Shown: positions 50,103 to 57,806, numbered from the stretch's first letter. The stretch is 64,000 nt of DNA from JB111 sp049856295 (GCF_049856295.1 NZ_JBNDMZ010000001.1:62001-126000), one strand, 5' to 3'. The notes: generated from the sequence alone by a model not told the origin. Program-made: numbers and translations.

Positions 50103-50168
50103 CGCTCCCGCCCGCACCTTCCGCTCAGCCTCCCGGCGCCGTCACGTGATCGTCACGTGGCGGCGCCG
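50097..50168. repeat. Left 72-bp direct repeat flanking the toxin-antitoxin genes
   Basis: It matches 50734-50805 at 70 of 72 positions and starts with GGCTGAC, which contains the ftsY stop codon. It ends with the hairpin at 50134-50168. Sequences diverge at once beyond both ends. Confidence 0.9.
50134..50168 (+). terminator. ftsY terminator (hairpin copy 1)
   Basis: CGGCGCCGTCACGTG (50134-50148) pairs with CACGTGGCGGCGCCG (50154-50168) around ATCGT: 15 bp with one G-U pair, about 30 bp after ftsY. Confidence 0.8.
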
Positions 50169-50194
50169 ACCCCTTGCCGACCCCCGTTCCTCGC

Positions 50195-50212
50195 CGTACA
50201 GTTTTCTGTACA
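50195..50212. promoter_or_regulatory. YefM-type operator
   Basis: CGTACA (50195-50200) and TGTACA (50207-50212) have centres 12 bp apart; GTACAG-TTTT-CTGTAC is a perfect inverted repeat. TGTACA hexamers at 12-bp centre spacing are the known YefM-YoeB operator geometry. AGGAGG follows directly. Confidence 0.75.
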
Positions 50213-50222
50213 GGAGGTCGCG

Positions 50223-50480
50223 ATGAAGACGATGAGCTACACCGAGTCACGGGCGCGCTACGCCGAGGTGCTCGACGGCGTGACGAACGACCGCGAGGAG
50301 GTCGTCGTCACGCGCGCCGGGCACGAGTCGGTCGTCATCGTGTCCCTCGCCGACTACGAGTCGCTGCGGGAGACGGCCTACCTCATGCGCTCGCCGGCGA
50401 ACGCGCGGCGCCTGCTCGACGCCATGGAGCGCCTCGAGTCCGGGGGCGGAGAGGTGCACGAGCTGACCGAGGACGCCTGA
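50223..50480 (+). CDS. yefM: Antitoxin, Phd/YefM family
   Basis: The 85-residue protein starts MKTMSYTESRARYAEVLDGVTNDREEVVVTR, the N-terminal DNA-binding and dimer part. VVIVSLADYESLRETAYLM follows, then a flexible acidic tail that would wrap the toxin. AGGAGG is 6-7 nt before ATG 50223 and a YefM-type operator lies just upstream. The yoeB gene follows after 1 nt. The pair sits between ftsY and amt, where actinobacteria normally have no gene, and is flanked by direct repeats. Confidence 0.92.
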   Translation: MKTMSYTESRARYAEVLDGVTNDREEVVVTRAGHESVVIVSLADYESLRETAYLMRSPANARRLLDAMERLESGGGEVHELTEDA

Positions 50481-50481
50481 C

Positions 50482-50739
50482 GTGCCGTTCGTCTGGGACG
50501 AGAACGCCTGGCAGGACTACCTGTGGTGGCAGGCGCAGGACCGCAAGGTCCTCAAGCGGATCAACCTGCTGCTGGCCGACGTGCGGCGCAACGGCAACGA
50601 CGGCATCGGCAAGCCAGAGCCCCTCAAGCACGACTTCGCCGGGTACTGGTCGCGCCGCATCACCGACGAGCACCGGCTGGTCTACAAGGTCGTCGGCGAC
50701 GACGTCCGCATCGCCTCCTGCCGCTACCACTACGGCTGA
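50482..50739 (+). CDS. yoeB: mRNA interferase toxin YoeB/Txe
   Basis: The 85-residue RelE-superfamily toxin has the YoeB pattern DRKVLKRINLLLADVRRNG, GIGKPEPLKHDFAGYWSRRIT (catalytic Glu near 46), EHRLVYKVVGDDVRI (Arg near 65) and the end SCRYHYG with the catalytic His-Tyr pair (83-84). All active-site residues are present, so the toxin should be active. YoeB cleaves mRNA at the ribosome. Its GTG start is 1 nt after the yefM stop. Its own stop codon lies in the right 72-bp repeat. Confidence 0.92.
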   Translation: MPFVWDENAWQDYLWWQAQDRKVLKRINLLLADVRRNGNDGIGKPEPLKHDFAGYWSRRITDEHRLVYKVVGDDVRIASCRYHYG

Positions 50740-50805
50740 CGCTCCCTCTCGCACCTTCCGCTCAGCCTCCCGGCGCCGTCACGTGATCGTCACGTGGCGG
50801 CGCCG
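50734..50805. repeat. Right 72-bp direct repeat flanking the toxin-antitoxin genes
   Basis: 70 of 72 bases match 50097-50168, offset 637 bp. It begins with the last Gly codon and stop of yoeB, just as the left copy begins with the last Gly codon and stop of ftsY. Confidence 0.9.
50771..50805 (+). terminator. yoeB terminator (hairpin copy 2)
   Basis: Same hairpin as at 50134-50168: arms 50771-50785 and 50791-50805, loop ATCGT. Confidence 0.8.
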
Positions 50806-50808
50806 CCG

Positions 50809-50824
50809 GTTACACGGCCGAAAC
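50809..50824. promoter_or_regulatory. Putative GlnR box upstream of amt-glnK
   Basis: GTTAC-ACGGCC-GAAAC fits one a-b half of the actinobacterial GlnR consensus (gTnAC-n6-GaAAC). It lies 4 bp after the right 72-bp repeat and about 50 bp upstream of a possible -10 (CACAGT, 50857-50862). Confidence 0.55.
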
Positions 50825-50901
50825 CTCCTGCGCGGCCGCGCGACACACGCGCTCGGCACAGTCCCTCCCAGACCGGCCGACGGTGCCGGCGAGGAGGAGA
50901 C

Positions 50902-52209
50902 ATGACCCCATTGATCGCGTCGTCGGCGCCCCCGACGCTCGACACCGGCGCCACGGCCTGGATGCTGATGTCCGCCACGCTCGTGCTCATGATGACCGTG
51001 CCGGCTCTCGCCCTGTTCTACGGCGGCATGACCCGCTCGCGCGGCGTGCTCAACATGATGATGATGAGCTTCGGCGTCATCGCCGTGGTCGGCGTGATCT
51101 ACCCGCTGTGGGGGTACTCGACGAGCTACGGCTCCTCGTTCGCCGGCCTGTTCGGCAACCCGCTCGACGGGTTCGCCCTCGAGGGTCTCGTCACCGCCGC
51201 GGACGGCACGTTCCTCCTCGACGACGTCGGGGTTCCCGTGTACGTGGGCGTCGCGTTCCAGTCCACGTTCGCGATCATCACGACCGCACTGGTCTCCGGC
51301 GCGATCGCCGAGCGCGTGCGCTACGCGACCTGGCTCGTGTTCGCCGCCGCCTGGGTGACGCTGTCCTACTTCCCGATGGCCCACATGGTGTGGGGCGGCG
51401 GGCTGCTGTCCGGCGACGGCCCGCTCGCCGGGATCGCCGAGCCGATCGACTTCGCCGGAGGCACGGTCGTCCACATCAACGCCGGGATCGCCGGGCTCGT
51501 GCTCGCGCTCGTCGTCGGCAGCCGGGCAGGCTTCGGCCGGCGCCCCATGCCGCCGCACAACCTGCCGCTCGTCATGGTCGGCGCCGCCCTGCTGTGGGTG
51601 GGCTGGTTCGGGTTCAACGCCGGGTCGGCGTTCACCGCCGACGGCGTCGCGGGTCTCGCGTGGGTCAACACGACCTCCGCGACCGCCGCCGCGATCCTCG
51701 GCTGGCTCGTCACGGAGAAGATCCGCGACGGCCGGATGACGTCGCTGGGAGCGGCCTCGGGAACGGTCGCCGGGCTCGTGGCGATCACGCCGGCCGCGGG
51801 AGCGCTCACCCCGGTCACGTCGATCGTCCTCGGCGTGATCGCCGGCGCCCTGTGCGCGCTCGCGGTGAGCCTGAAGTACCGCTGGCGGTTCGACGACTCC
51901 CTCGACGTCGTCGGCGTCCACCTCGTCGGAGGGCTCGTCGGCACCGTCCTCATCGGGTTCCTCGCCGACGACGGCGGACTGCTCACGGGCGGAGGACTCG
52001 CTCTCCTGGCGGTTCAGACGCTCGTCGCGGCGCTCGCCGTGATCTACTCGGGGCTCGTCACGCTGATCATCGCCCTGGTCCTCAGGGCGACCATGGGGTG
52101 GCGCATCAGCGAGGACGAGGAGACTGCCGGCATCGACACCGCCCAGCACGCGGAGAGCGCGTACGAGGGCATCGGCACCGGCCGCCTGCTCACCGGATCG
52201 GAGAAGTGA
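50902..52209 (+). CDS. amt: Ammonium transporter
   Basis: The 435-residue protein has eleven transmembrane segments and Amt motifs: MLMSATLVLMMTVPALALFYGGMTRSRGVLNMMM at the start, FAGGTVVHINAGIAGL (residues about 188-203, the first pore His region), NLPLVMVGAALLWVGWFGFNAGSA (about 230-253) and DDSLDVVGVHLVGGLVGT (second pore His). It imports ammonium and is blocked by GlnK when nitrogen is ample. GAGGAGGAGAC precedes ATG 50902. glnK follows 8 nt later, and a GlnR-type box lies upstream. Confidence 0.95.
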   Translation: MTPLIASSAPPTLDTGATAWMLMSATLVLMMTVPALALFYGGMTRSRGVLNMMMMSFGVIAVVGVIYPLWGYSTSYGSSFAGLFGNPLDGFALEGLVTAADGTFLLDDVGVPVYVGVAFQSTFAIITTALVSGAIAERVRYATWLVFAAAWVTLSYFPMAHMVWGGGLLSGDGPLAGIAEPIDFAGGTVVHINAGIAGLVLALVVGSRAGFGRRPMPPHNLPLVMVGAALLWVGWFGFNAGSAFTADGVAGLAWVNTTSATAAAILGWLVTEKIRDGRMTSLGAASGTVAGLVAITPAAGALTPVTSIVLGVIAGALCALAVSLKYRWRFDDSLDVVGVHLVGGLVGTVLIGFLADDGGLLTGGGLALLAVQTLVAALAVIYSGLVTLIIALVLRATMGWRISEDEETAGIDTAQHAESAYEGIGTGRLLTGSEK

Positions 52210-52217
52210 GGACCGCC

Positions 52218-52556
52218 ATGAAGCTCATCACCGCCATCGTCCAGCCCTTCCGGCTCGAGGACATCAAGGCCGCCCTCGAGTCCGCCGGGGTCACCGGCAT
52301 GACCGTCTCGGACGCCAACGGGTTCGGCCGCCAGCACGGCCACACCGAGGTCTACCGCGGCGCCGAGTACGAGGTCCGGCTCGTGCCCAAGGTCCGCATC
52401 GAGGTCCTCGTCGACGACGCGGAGGCGAGCAAGGTCCTCGACGCCGTCGTCAGCGCCGCGCACACCGGCCGCATCGGCGACGGCAAGGTCTGGGTGTCCG
52501 ACGTCGGCGAGGTCGTCCGCGTCCGCACCGGCGAGCGCGGCTCCGAGGCCATCTAG
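52218..52556 (+). CDS. glnK: Nitrogen regulatory protein PII
   Basis: The 112-residue protein is a complete PII: MKLITAIVQPFRLEDIKAAL, T-loop GRQHGHTEVYRGAEYEVRLV with Tyr 51, and the C-terminal TGRIGDGKVWVSDVGEVVRVRTGERG (ATP-binding). It senses ATP/ADP and 2-oxoglutarate and gates Amt. Tyr 51 is the adenylylation or uridylylation site, but glnD, the modifying enzyme that usually follows in actinobacteria, is absent here; ffh comes next after 265 bp. Confidence 0.95.
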   Translation: MKLITAIVQPFRLEDIKAALESAGVTGMTVSDANGFGRQHGHTEVYRGAEYEVRLVPKVRIEVLVDDAEASKVLDAVVSAAHTGRIGDGKVWVSDVGEVVRVRTGERGSEAI

Positions 52557-52570
52557 CCGCGACGTCTCCC

Positions 52571-52612
52571 GGGCCCCCGTCCGTCTGCGTCACAGCCGGC
52601 GGGCGGGGGCTC
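52571..52612 (+). terminator. Terminator of amt-glnK
   Basis: GGGCCCCCGTCCGTC (52571-52585) pairs with GGCGGGCGGGGGCTC (52598-52612), 15 bp with three G-U pairs and a 12-nt loop, 14 bp after glnK. Confidence 0.65.
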
Positions 52613-52732
52613 GTGCCGTCTGCAGGGCCAGGGTCGGAACCTGAGTTGCGCCCGGCGCCTCGGCCACCGACCGGCCACCCGGCCGACGGGCGAGGGCGAG
52701 GCACACCACGGCCGCGTCGTCGTCCCCGTTGT

Positions 52733-52738
52733 TACCCT
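52733..52738 (+). promoter_or_regulatory. -10 element of ffh
   Basis: TACCCT, with a leader of about 75 nt. GAAGGA lies 6 nt before GTG 52822. No clear -35 is seen. Confidence 0.45.
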
Positions 52739-52821
52739 TGCGGGCAACGACCTGACCGCGCGCGCCGTCCCGAGCCGAGAATCCGGCTCCGCCGCAGCGC
52801 CCCGACCGACGAAGGACCTAC

Positions 52822-54384
52822 GTGTTCGCCTCCCTCTCCGACCGGATCACCGGCGCCTTCAAGGGCCTGCGCGGGAAGGGGCGACTCTCCGAGGAGGACG
52901 TCGCCACCACCGTCCGGGAGATCCGGCGGGCCCTGCTCGAGGCCGACGTCGCGCTCCCGGTCGTCCGGGAGTTCACCGGTCGGATCCGCGAGCGCGCCAC
53001 GGGGGCCGACCTGTCCAAGGCTCTCAACCCGGGCCAGCAGGTCATCAAGATCGTCCACGAGGAGCTCGTCGAGGTCCTCGGCGGCGAGTCCCGCGACCTC
53101 TTCATCGCCAAGCACCCGCCGACGGTCATCATGCTCGCCGGCCTCCAGGGCGCCGGAAAGACGACCCTGGCCGGCAAGCTCGGCAAGTGGCTGCGCGAGC
53201 AGGGCCACACCCCGCTGCTCGTCGCCTCCGACCTCCAGCGGCCCAACGCCGTCACCCAGCTCCAGATCGTCGGCGAGCGCGCCGGCGTGTCCGTGTGGGC
53301 GCCGGAGCCGGGCAACGGTGTCGGTGACCCGGTCGAGGTCGCCCGCTCGGGCCTCGAGCGCGCCCGGCAGGCCATGCACTCGGTCGTCATCGTCGACACC
53401 GCGGGCCGCCTCGGTGTGGACGAGGAGATGATGCGGCAGGCCGCGAACATCCGCGACGCGGTCCAGCCGCACGAGACCCTGTTCGTCCTCGACGCGATGA
53501 TCGGCCAGGACGCCGTCACCACCGCGAACGCGTTCGCCGAGGGGGTCGGCTTCACCGGCGTCGTCCTGTCCAAGCTCGACGGCGACGCGCGCGGTGGCGC
53601 CGCCCTGTCCGTCCGCGGTGTCACGGGCGTGCCGGTCCTGTTCGCCTCGACCGGTGAGAAGCTCGAGGACTTCGAGCGCTTCCACGCCGACCGCATGGCG
53701 TCCCGCATCCTCGACATGGGTGACGTCCTCACCCTCATCGAGCAGGCCGAGCGGACCTACGACGCCGCCGAGGCGGAGAAGCTCGCCGAGAAGCTCGCCG
53801 GCGACGACTTCACGCTGGGGGACTTCCTCGGGCAGCTCCAGCAGATCAAGAAGATGGGCTCGATGAAGAAGATGCTCGGGATGCTCCCGGGCATGGGCCA
53901 GATGCGCGAGCAGCTGGACAACTTCGACGAGCGCGAGGTCGACCGCGTCGAGGCGATCGTCCGCTCGATGACGCCCGCCGAGCGCGACAACGTCAAGATC
54001 CTCAACGGCTCGCGGCGCTCGCGCATCGCCAAGGGCGCCGGCACCACCGTCCAGCAGGTCAACTCCCTGCTCGAGCGGTTCGAGCAGGCCCGGGTGATGA
54101 TGCGCAAGATGAACAGCGGCGGCGGCATGCCCGGCGCGGGCGGGTTCCCAGGCGGCCCCGGCATGGGCGGCGGAAAGAAGTCCAAGGGCCGTCAGGCGCC
54201 GCAGGTGAAGAAGAAGAAGAAGGGCAAGAGCGGCAACCCCGCCAAGCGCGCGCAGCAGGAGCGCGAGCTCGCCTCGCGCGCGTCCGCCCCGTCGGGCGCC
54301 TCGTTCGGCGGCGGGGGCACGGGTCCGGTCCAGCCCAAGCCCGAGGACCTCGACATCTCCGAGCTGCAGAAGTACCTGCGCTGA
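52822..54384 (+). CDS. ffh: Signal recognition particle protein Ffh
   Basis: The 520-residue protein has the N domain (MFASLSDRITGAFKGLRGKGRLSEEDV), the G domain (GLQGAGKTT at about 107, DLQRPNAVTQLQ, DTAGR near 192, SKLDGDARGG near 250) and a Met-rich M domain from about 330 (KKMGSMKKMLGMLPGMGQM). Conserved RRSRIAKGAG binds 4.5S RNA. The last 80 residues are an extra Gly/Met- and Lys-rich tail (KKKKKGK near 458) ending DISELQKYLR. It brings nascent membrane proteins to FtsY. No 4.5S RNA gene was recognised in the window. Confidence 0.95.
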   Translation: MFASLSDRITGAFKGLRGKGRLSEEDVATTVREIRRALLEADVALPVVREFTGRIRERATGADLSKALNPGQQVIKIVHEELVEVLGGESRDLFIAKHPPTVIMLAGLQGAGKTTLAGKLGKWLREQGHTPLLVASDLQRPNAVTQLQIVGERAGVSVWAPEPGNGVGDPVEVARSGLERARQAMHSVVIVDTAGRLGVDEEMMRQAANIRDAVQPHETLFVLDAMIGQDAVTTANAFAEGVGFTGVVLSKLDGDARGGAALSVRGVTGVPVLFASTGEKLEDFERFHADRMASRILDMGDVLTLIEQAERTYDAAEAEKLAEKLAGDDFTLGDFLGQLQQIKKMGSMKKMLGMLPGMGQMREQLDNFDEREVDRVEAIVRSMTPAERDNVKILNGSRRSRIAKGAGTTVQQVNSLLERFEQARVMMRKMNSGGGMPGAGGFPGGPGMGGGKKSKGRQAPQVKKKKKGKSGNPAKRAQQERELASRASAPSGASFGGGGTGPVQPKPEDLDISELQKYLR

Positions 54385-54437
54385 CGCTGTCGACGCGGAT
54401 GCGGACGTCGACGCGGACGCCGGTTCAGTCCCCGGGT

Positions 54438-54514
54438 GGACGTCCGCTCGCCCGCCGGGTGTGCTCGCTCGCCAGGTTCCCGCACGCGTCGGGCGGACAT
54501 CCGCTCACTCGCCG
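54438..54514. repeat. Two diverged copies of the 20-bp interspersed repeat
   Basis: 54438-54457 (GGACGTCCGCTCGCCCGCCG) and 54495-54514 (GGACATCCGCTCACTCGCCG) match the 45137 copies at 17 and 18 of 20 positions. They lie between the convergent ends of ffh and the amidohydrolase gene. Confidence 0.75.
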
Positions 54515-54522
54515 GGTGAGGG

Positions 54523-55629
54523 TCAGCGGATGCGCGTGCCGCGCAGGACGATCGCCGTCGGCCGCCGCGTGACGCCCACGTCAGTCCGCGGGTCGTCCGC
54601 GTAGACGACGAGGTCGGCGCTCGCCCCGTCCTCGATGCCCGGTACACCGAGGTAGCGCCGCGCCTCCCACGTCGCCGCCGCGAGGACGCGCTCGTGCGGG
54701 ATGCCCAGCTCGGCGCACGCCACGAGCTCGTCCGGCAGCGTGCCGTGGTCAAGCGTGCCCCCGGCGTCGGAGCCCATGAGCAGCGGCAGGCCGGCCGCCA
54801 CGACCTCGCCCCAGAACTCGCGCCGCCGCGCGTGCATCGCCCGCATCCGGGCCGCGTAGACGGGGTACTTCGCGCCGGCCTGGTCGGCGAAGTCGCCGAA
54901 CTGGGCGGTCTGCCGGGCCGTCACCGTCACCGGGACGCCGCGGGCGGCCAGCTCGGTCATGTGGTCGGTCGTCATGCCTGTCCCGTGCTCGAGGCAGTCG
55001 ACCCCCGCGGCGAGGCAGTCCTCGACCGTCTCGGTGGCGAAGGTGTGGACGGTGACGCGCGCGTCGTTCTCGTGCGCGGCCGCGACGGCGTCGGTCAGCA
55101 CGTCCCGCGGCCACAGCGGCGTGAGGTCGGCGTCGGCGCCGAGGGACCGGTCGATCCAGTCGCCGACGAGCTTGACCCACCCGTCCCCGCGCCGCGCCTC
55201 CTCGGCCACGGCCTCGGGCAGCAGCGCGACGTCGTCGAGCTCGCGCGCGAAGTTCCTGATGTAGCGCTTCGGGCGGGCGATGTGCCGGCCGGCGCGGAGC
55301 AGCCGGGGCAGGTCGCCGCGGTCGTCGACCCAGCGCGTGTCGGCGGGGGAGCCGGCGTCGCGGACGAGCAGCACGCCCGAGTCGCGGTCGGCGAGCGCCT
55401 GCGCCTCGGCCGTCGCCTCGTCCACCGCGCCTCCCGCGCCGAGCCCGATGTGGGCGTGCACGTCGACCAGACCCGGCACGACGACGCCGCGCACCTCGTC
55501 GGACGCCTCCGCCCCCGGCGGGGGAGAGGTGTGGATCCGCCCCGCCTCGACCCAGATCTCGGGCAGCACGGTGCTCTCGTCGACGACGACGGTGCCGCTC
55601 AGGTGCAGCGGGCGTGACGGGGCGCTCAT
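54523..55629 (-). CDS. Amidohydrolase family protein (imidazolonepropionase-like)
   Basis: The 368-residue protein has the amidohydrolase metal motifs: VPGLVDVHAHIGLG (HxH, residues about 53-61), WVKLVGDWID (possible carbamylated Lys near 150), VTVHTFATETVEDCLAAGVDCLEHG (two His, about 192-216) and LLMGSDAGGTLDHG (Asp near 279). The pattern fits prolidase/imidazolonepropionase-related hydrolases of cyclic amides or dipeptides; the substrate is unknown. Only the in-frame ATG at 55629 gives a normal N-terminus. It is divergent from the YtrA-type operon. Confidence 0.85.
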   Translation of the reverse strand: MSAPSRPLHLSGTVVVDESTVLPEIWVEAGRIHTSPPPGAEASDEVRGVVVPGLVDVHAHIGLGAGGAVDEATAEAQALADRDSGVLLVRDAGSPADTRWVDDRGDLPRLLRAGRHIARPKRYIRNFARELDDVALLPEAVAEEARRGDGWVKLVGDWIDRSLGADADLTPLWPRDVLTDAVAAAHENDARVTVHTFATETVEDCLAAGVDCLEHGTGMTTDHMTELAARGVPVTVTARQTAQFGDFADQAGAKYPVYAARMRAMHARRREFWGEVVAAGLPLLMGSDAGGTLDHGTLPDELVACAELGIPHERVLAAATWEARRYLGVPGIEDGASADLVVYADDPRTDVGVTRRPTAIVLRGTRIR

Positions 55630-55670
55630 GGGGACGAGGGTCGCACGGGTTGACGGTTCGTCGGTTCCGT

Positions 55671-55694
55671 GGTTCATTAGTCGAGTAATGAACC
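55671..55694. promoter_or_regulatory. Operator of the YtrA-type GntR regulator
   Basis: GGTTCATTA (55671-55679), GTCGAG, TAATGAACC (55686-55694): a perfect 9-bp inverted repeat. TTGACG at 55650-55655 is a fair -35, which would put the palindrome over the -10. Autoregulation is expected for this family. Confidence 0.75.
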
Positions 55695-55712
55695 AACGAA
55701 GGAGGTGACGAG

Positions 55713-56069
55713 ATGTTCGACGGGCCCGAGCCGATCTACCAGCAGATCGCGGAGCACCTGCGTCGGCAGATCGTCACCGGCAACCTCCGGGAGGAGGAGC
55801 AGGTCATGTCGACCACCCAGTTCTCGACCACGTACCGGATCAACCCGGCCACCGCGGCAAAAGCATTTGCGCTGCTGGTGGACGAGGGCATCCTGTACAA
55901 GCAGCGCGGCGTCGGCATGTTCGTCGCCCCGGGCGCCCCCGCCGCCCTCCTCGCCAGCGGGCGCGAGGCATTCTTCGCCGAGCACCTCGACCCGGTGCTC
56001 GCGGAGGCCGCCGCCCTCGGCATCACCGAGGGCGAGATCATCGCCCACATCAAGGGAGCGACGTCATGA
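55713..56069 (+). CDS. GntR-family regulator, YtrA type
   Basis: The 118-residue protein is a short GntR protein: EPIYQQIAEHLRRQIVTGNLREEEQV, HTH STTYRINPATAAKAFALLVDEGILYKQRGVGMFV, and a helical dimer tail of about 40 residues with no effector domain. This is the YtrA subfamily, which typically represses adjacent ABC transporter operons and responds to cell-wall antibiotics in Bacillus. AAGGAGGTGACGAG precedes ATG 55713. The next gene starts in an ATGA overlap. Confidence 0.9.
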   Translation: MFDGPEPIYQQIAEHLRRQIVTGNLREEEQVMSTTQFSTTYRINPATAAKAFALLVDEGILYKQRGVGMFVAPGAPAALLASGREAFFAEHLDPVLAEAAALGITEGEIIAHIKGATS

Positions 56070-56941
56070 CCGGCTACCGCGTGGAGATCGACGACCTCGG
56101 CGTCCGGCTCGGCCGCACGCAGGCGCTCGACGGCGTCACCACGACGATCGAGCCGGGCTCCATCACAGGCCTGCTCGGCCGCAACGGCGCCGGCAAGTCG
56201 ACGCTCCTCGGCGTCGTCGCCGCCCTGCGCCGCCCCACCTCGGGGCGCGTGCGCGTCGAGGGCGCCGACCCCTTCGAGCACGAGACCCTCATGGAGGGCA
56301 CGTGCCTCGTCCGCGAGGCCGGCGACCTCTTCACCACGGAGAACGTGCGCGCCAACCTGCGGGCCGTGCGCCAGACCCGCCCCCGGTGGGACCAGGCGTT
56401 CGCGGACGAGCTGCTCGACGCGTTCGAGGTCGACCCCAAGAAGTCGGTCGACGCGCTCTCGCGCGGCAACCGGTCGGCCGTCGCCGCCACGATCGGGCTC
56501 GCCTCGCGGGCGCCGCTGACGATGTTCGACGAGGTCTACCTCGGGATGGACGCACCCTCGCGCGCCCTGTTCTACGAGCGGCTGCTCGCGGACTACGCCG
56601 AGCACCCACGCACGATCGTCCTGTCCAGCCACCTCATCAGCGAGATCGAGCAGCTGCTCGAGCACGTGATCATCCTCGACCGCGGCGGGCTGCGCGTGGC
56701 CGGCGACGCGGACGAGATCACCGCCGGCGGACTCACCGTCACGGGACCCGCCGACGCGGTCGACCGCGCCGTCGCCGACCTCGAGGTCCTCGCCGTGCGC
56801 ACGCTCGGCGGCACGAAGGAGGCCGCGGTCTACGGCCGGCCCGACCGGGCCACCCTGCGCGGCCTGGAGGACCAGGGGCTCGCCGTCGGCCGCCTCGGCC
56901 TGCAGGAGCTCGTCATCCACCTCACGGAGCGCACGTCATGA
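56066..56941 (+). CDS. ABC ATPase A with degenerate signature motif
   Basis: The 291-residue protein has Walker A LLGRNGAGKSTLL (residues about 36-48) and Walker B LTMFDEVYLGMDA (about 150-162) with the catalytic Glu, then SSHLISEIEQLLEHV. The LSGGQ signature is LSRGNRSAVA (near 132). The first of three ATPases in the operon, it shares with ATPase C (59585) both the changed signature and the string GLASRAPLTMFDE. It probably works with the membrane protein encoded next. Confidence 0.88.
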   Translation: MTGYRVEIDDLGVRLGRTQALDGVTTTIEPGSITGLLGRNGAGKSTLLGVVAALRRPTSGRVRVEGADPFEHETLMEGTCLVREAGDLFTTENVRANLRAVRQTRPRWDQAFADELLDAFEVDPKKSVDALSRGNRSAVAATIGLASRAPLTMFDEVYLGMDAPSRALFYERLLADYAEHPRTIVLSSHLISEIEQLLEHVIILDRGGLRVAGDADEITAGGLTVTGPADAVDRAVADLEVLAVRTLGGTKEAAVYGRPDRATLRGLEDQGLAVGRLGLQELVIHLTERTS

Positions 56942-57714
56942 CCTCCACCGACCCCACCCTCACCACTCCGACCGCCGTGCCCGGCACCGGGCGGGGCACG
57001 CGCCCCCAGTGGGGCCGCGCCACGGCCTCGATGCTGGGCGTGCACGGCGTCGTCGGGGCGTGGTTCTGGGCGCTGGCCGTCGTCGCCGTCGTCGTCGCCA
57101 CCCTGCTCGTCGACCACTTCACCACCGTGCGCGTCTCCGTCATGCAGTTCGCCATCTACGCGACCCTGTGGTTCCCGTTCTCGATCGCCGTGGCCATCGC
57201 GGTCGTCCTCACCACGTGCGTGGCCAACGGGATGACGCGACGCTCGTTCATCCGCGGGGCGCTCGCCTCGTCCTTCGTCGCCGCGCTCGGCCACGGGCTC
57301 GTCATGGCCCTGCTCCTGATTGTCGAGGGCTGGATCTACGGCGCGCTCGGCTGGGCGCACGGCGCCATGGGCACCGACGACGACGGGATCGTCGACGGCA
57401 TCTGGGAGTCCGGGCTGCTCGCGCCGTGGGCCGTCATCGCGCTCATGGTGCTCGCCGGGCTCGTCTCGGGCCTCGCGGTCGGCGCCGGCTACCACCGGTT
57501 CGGCGGCCTGCGCGGCACGCTCCTGCTCCCGTTCGCCCTGCTGCCGGTCCTCGGCGCACAGGTTCTCGTCGACCTCGGCCGGCCCGACTCCGTCGGCAAC
57601 CTCGCGGGCCTCGGCGGCTGGGTCTACCTCATCGTCGGCGGAGCGACGCTCGTGATCGCCGGCTACTTCGCGGCCGTCGTCCGGCGTACCCCGATCGGCG
57701 GCGTCGTGGCCTGA
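56938..57714 (+). CDS. Membrane partner A of the ABC operon
   Basis: The 258-residue protein has a 30-residue Thr/Pro-rich start, then six transmembrane segments (from about 40: VVGAWFWALAVVAVVVATLLV) and a loop with TTCVANGMTRRSFIRGALASSF. It has no ABC-2 EAA-like signature that I recognise, but it starts in an ATGA overlap with ATPase A and is clearly coupled. It resembles membrane protein C (60469) in size and layout. Confidence 0.75.
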   Translation: MTSTDPTLTTPTAVPGTGRGTRPQWGRATASMLGVHGVVGAWFWALAVVAVVVATLLVDHFTTVRVSVMQFAIYATLWFPFSIAVAIAVVLTTCVANGMTRRSFIRGALASSFVAALGHGLVMALLLIVEGWIYGALGWAHGAMGTDDDGIVDGIWESGLLAPWAVIALMVLAGLVSGLAVGAGYHRFGGLRGTLLLPFALLPVLGAQVLVDLGRPDSVGNLAGLGGWVYLIVGGATLVIAGYFAAVVRRTPIGGVVA

Positions 57715-57806
57715 TCGCCCGCGCCCGCCCACCGGTCCGTCCCACCCACGGGCACGGACCGCCCACCAGCTCCACACGTACCGCACCCCCGAAGGAGGGG
57801 ACACCT

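Noticed and set aside
50097..50805. Direct repeats as target-site duplications of an insertion sequence
   Set aside because: No transposase and no terminal inverted repeats; 72 bp is far longer than usual target duplications and contains a functional terminator.
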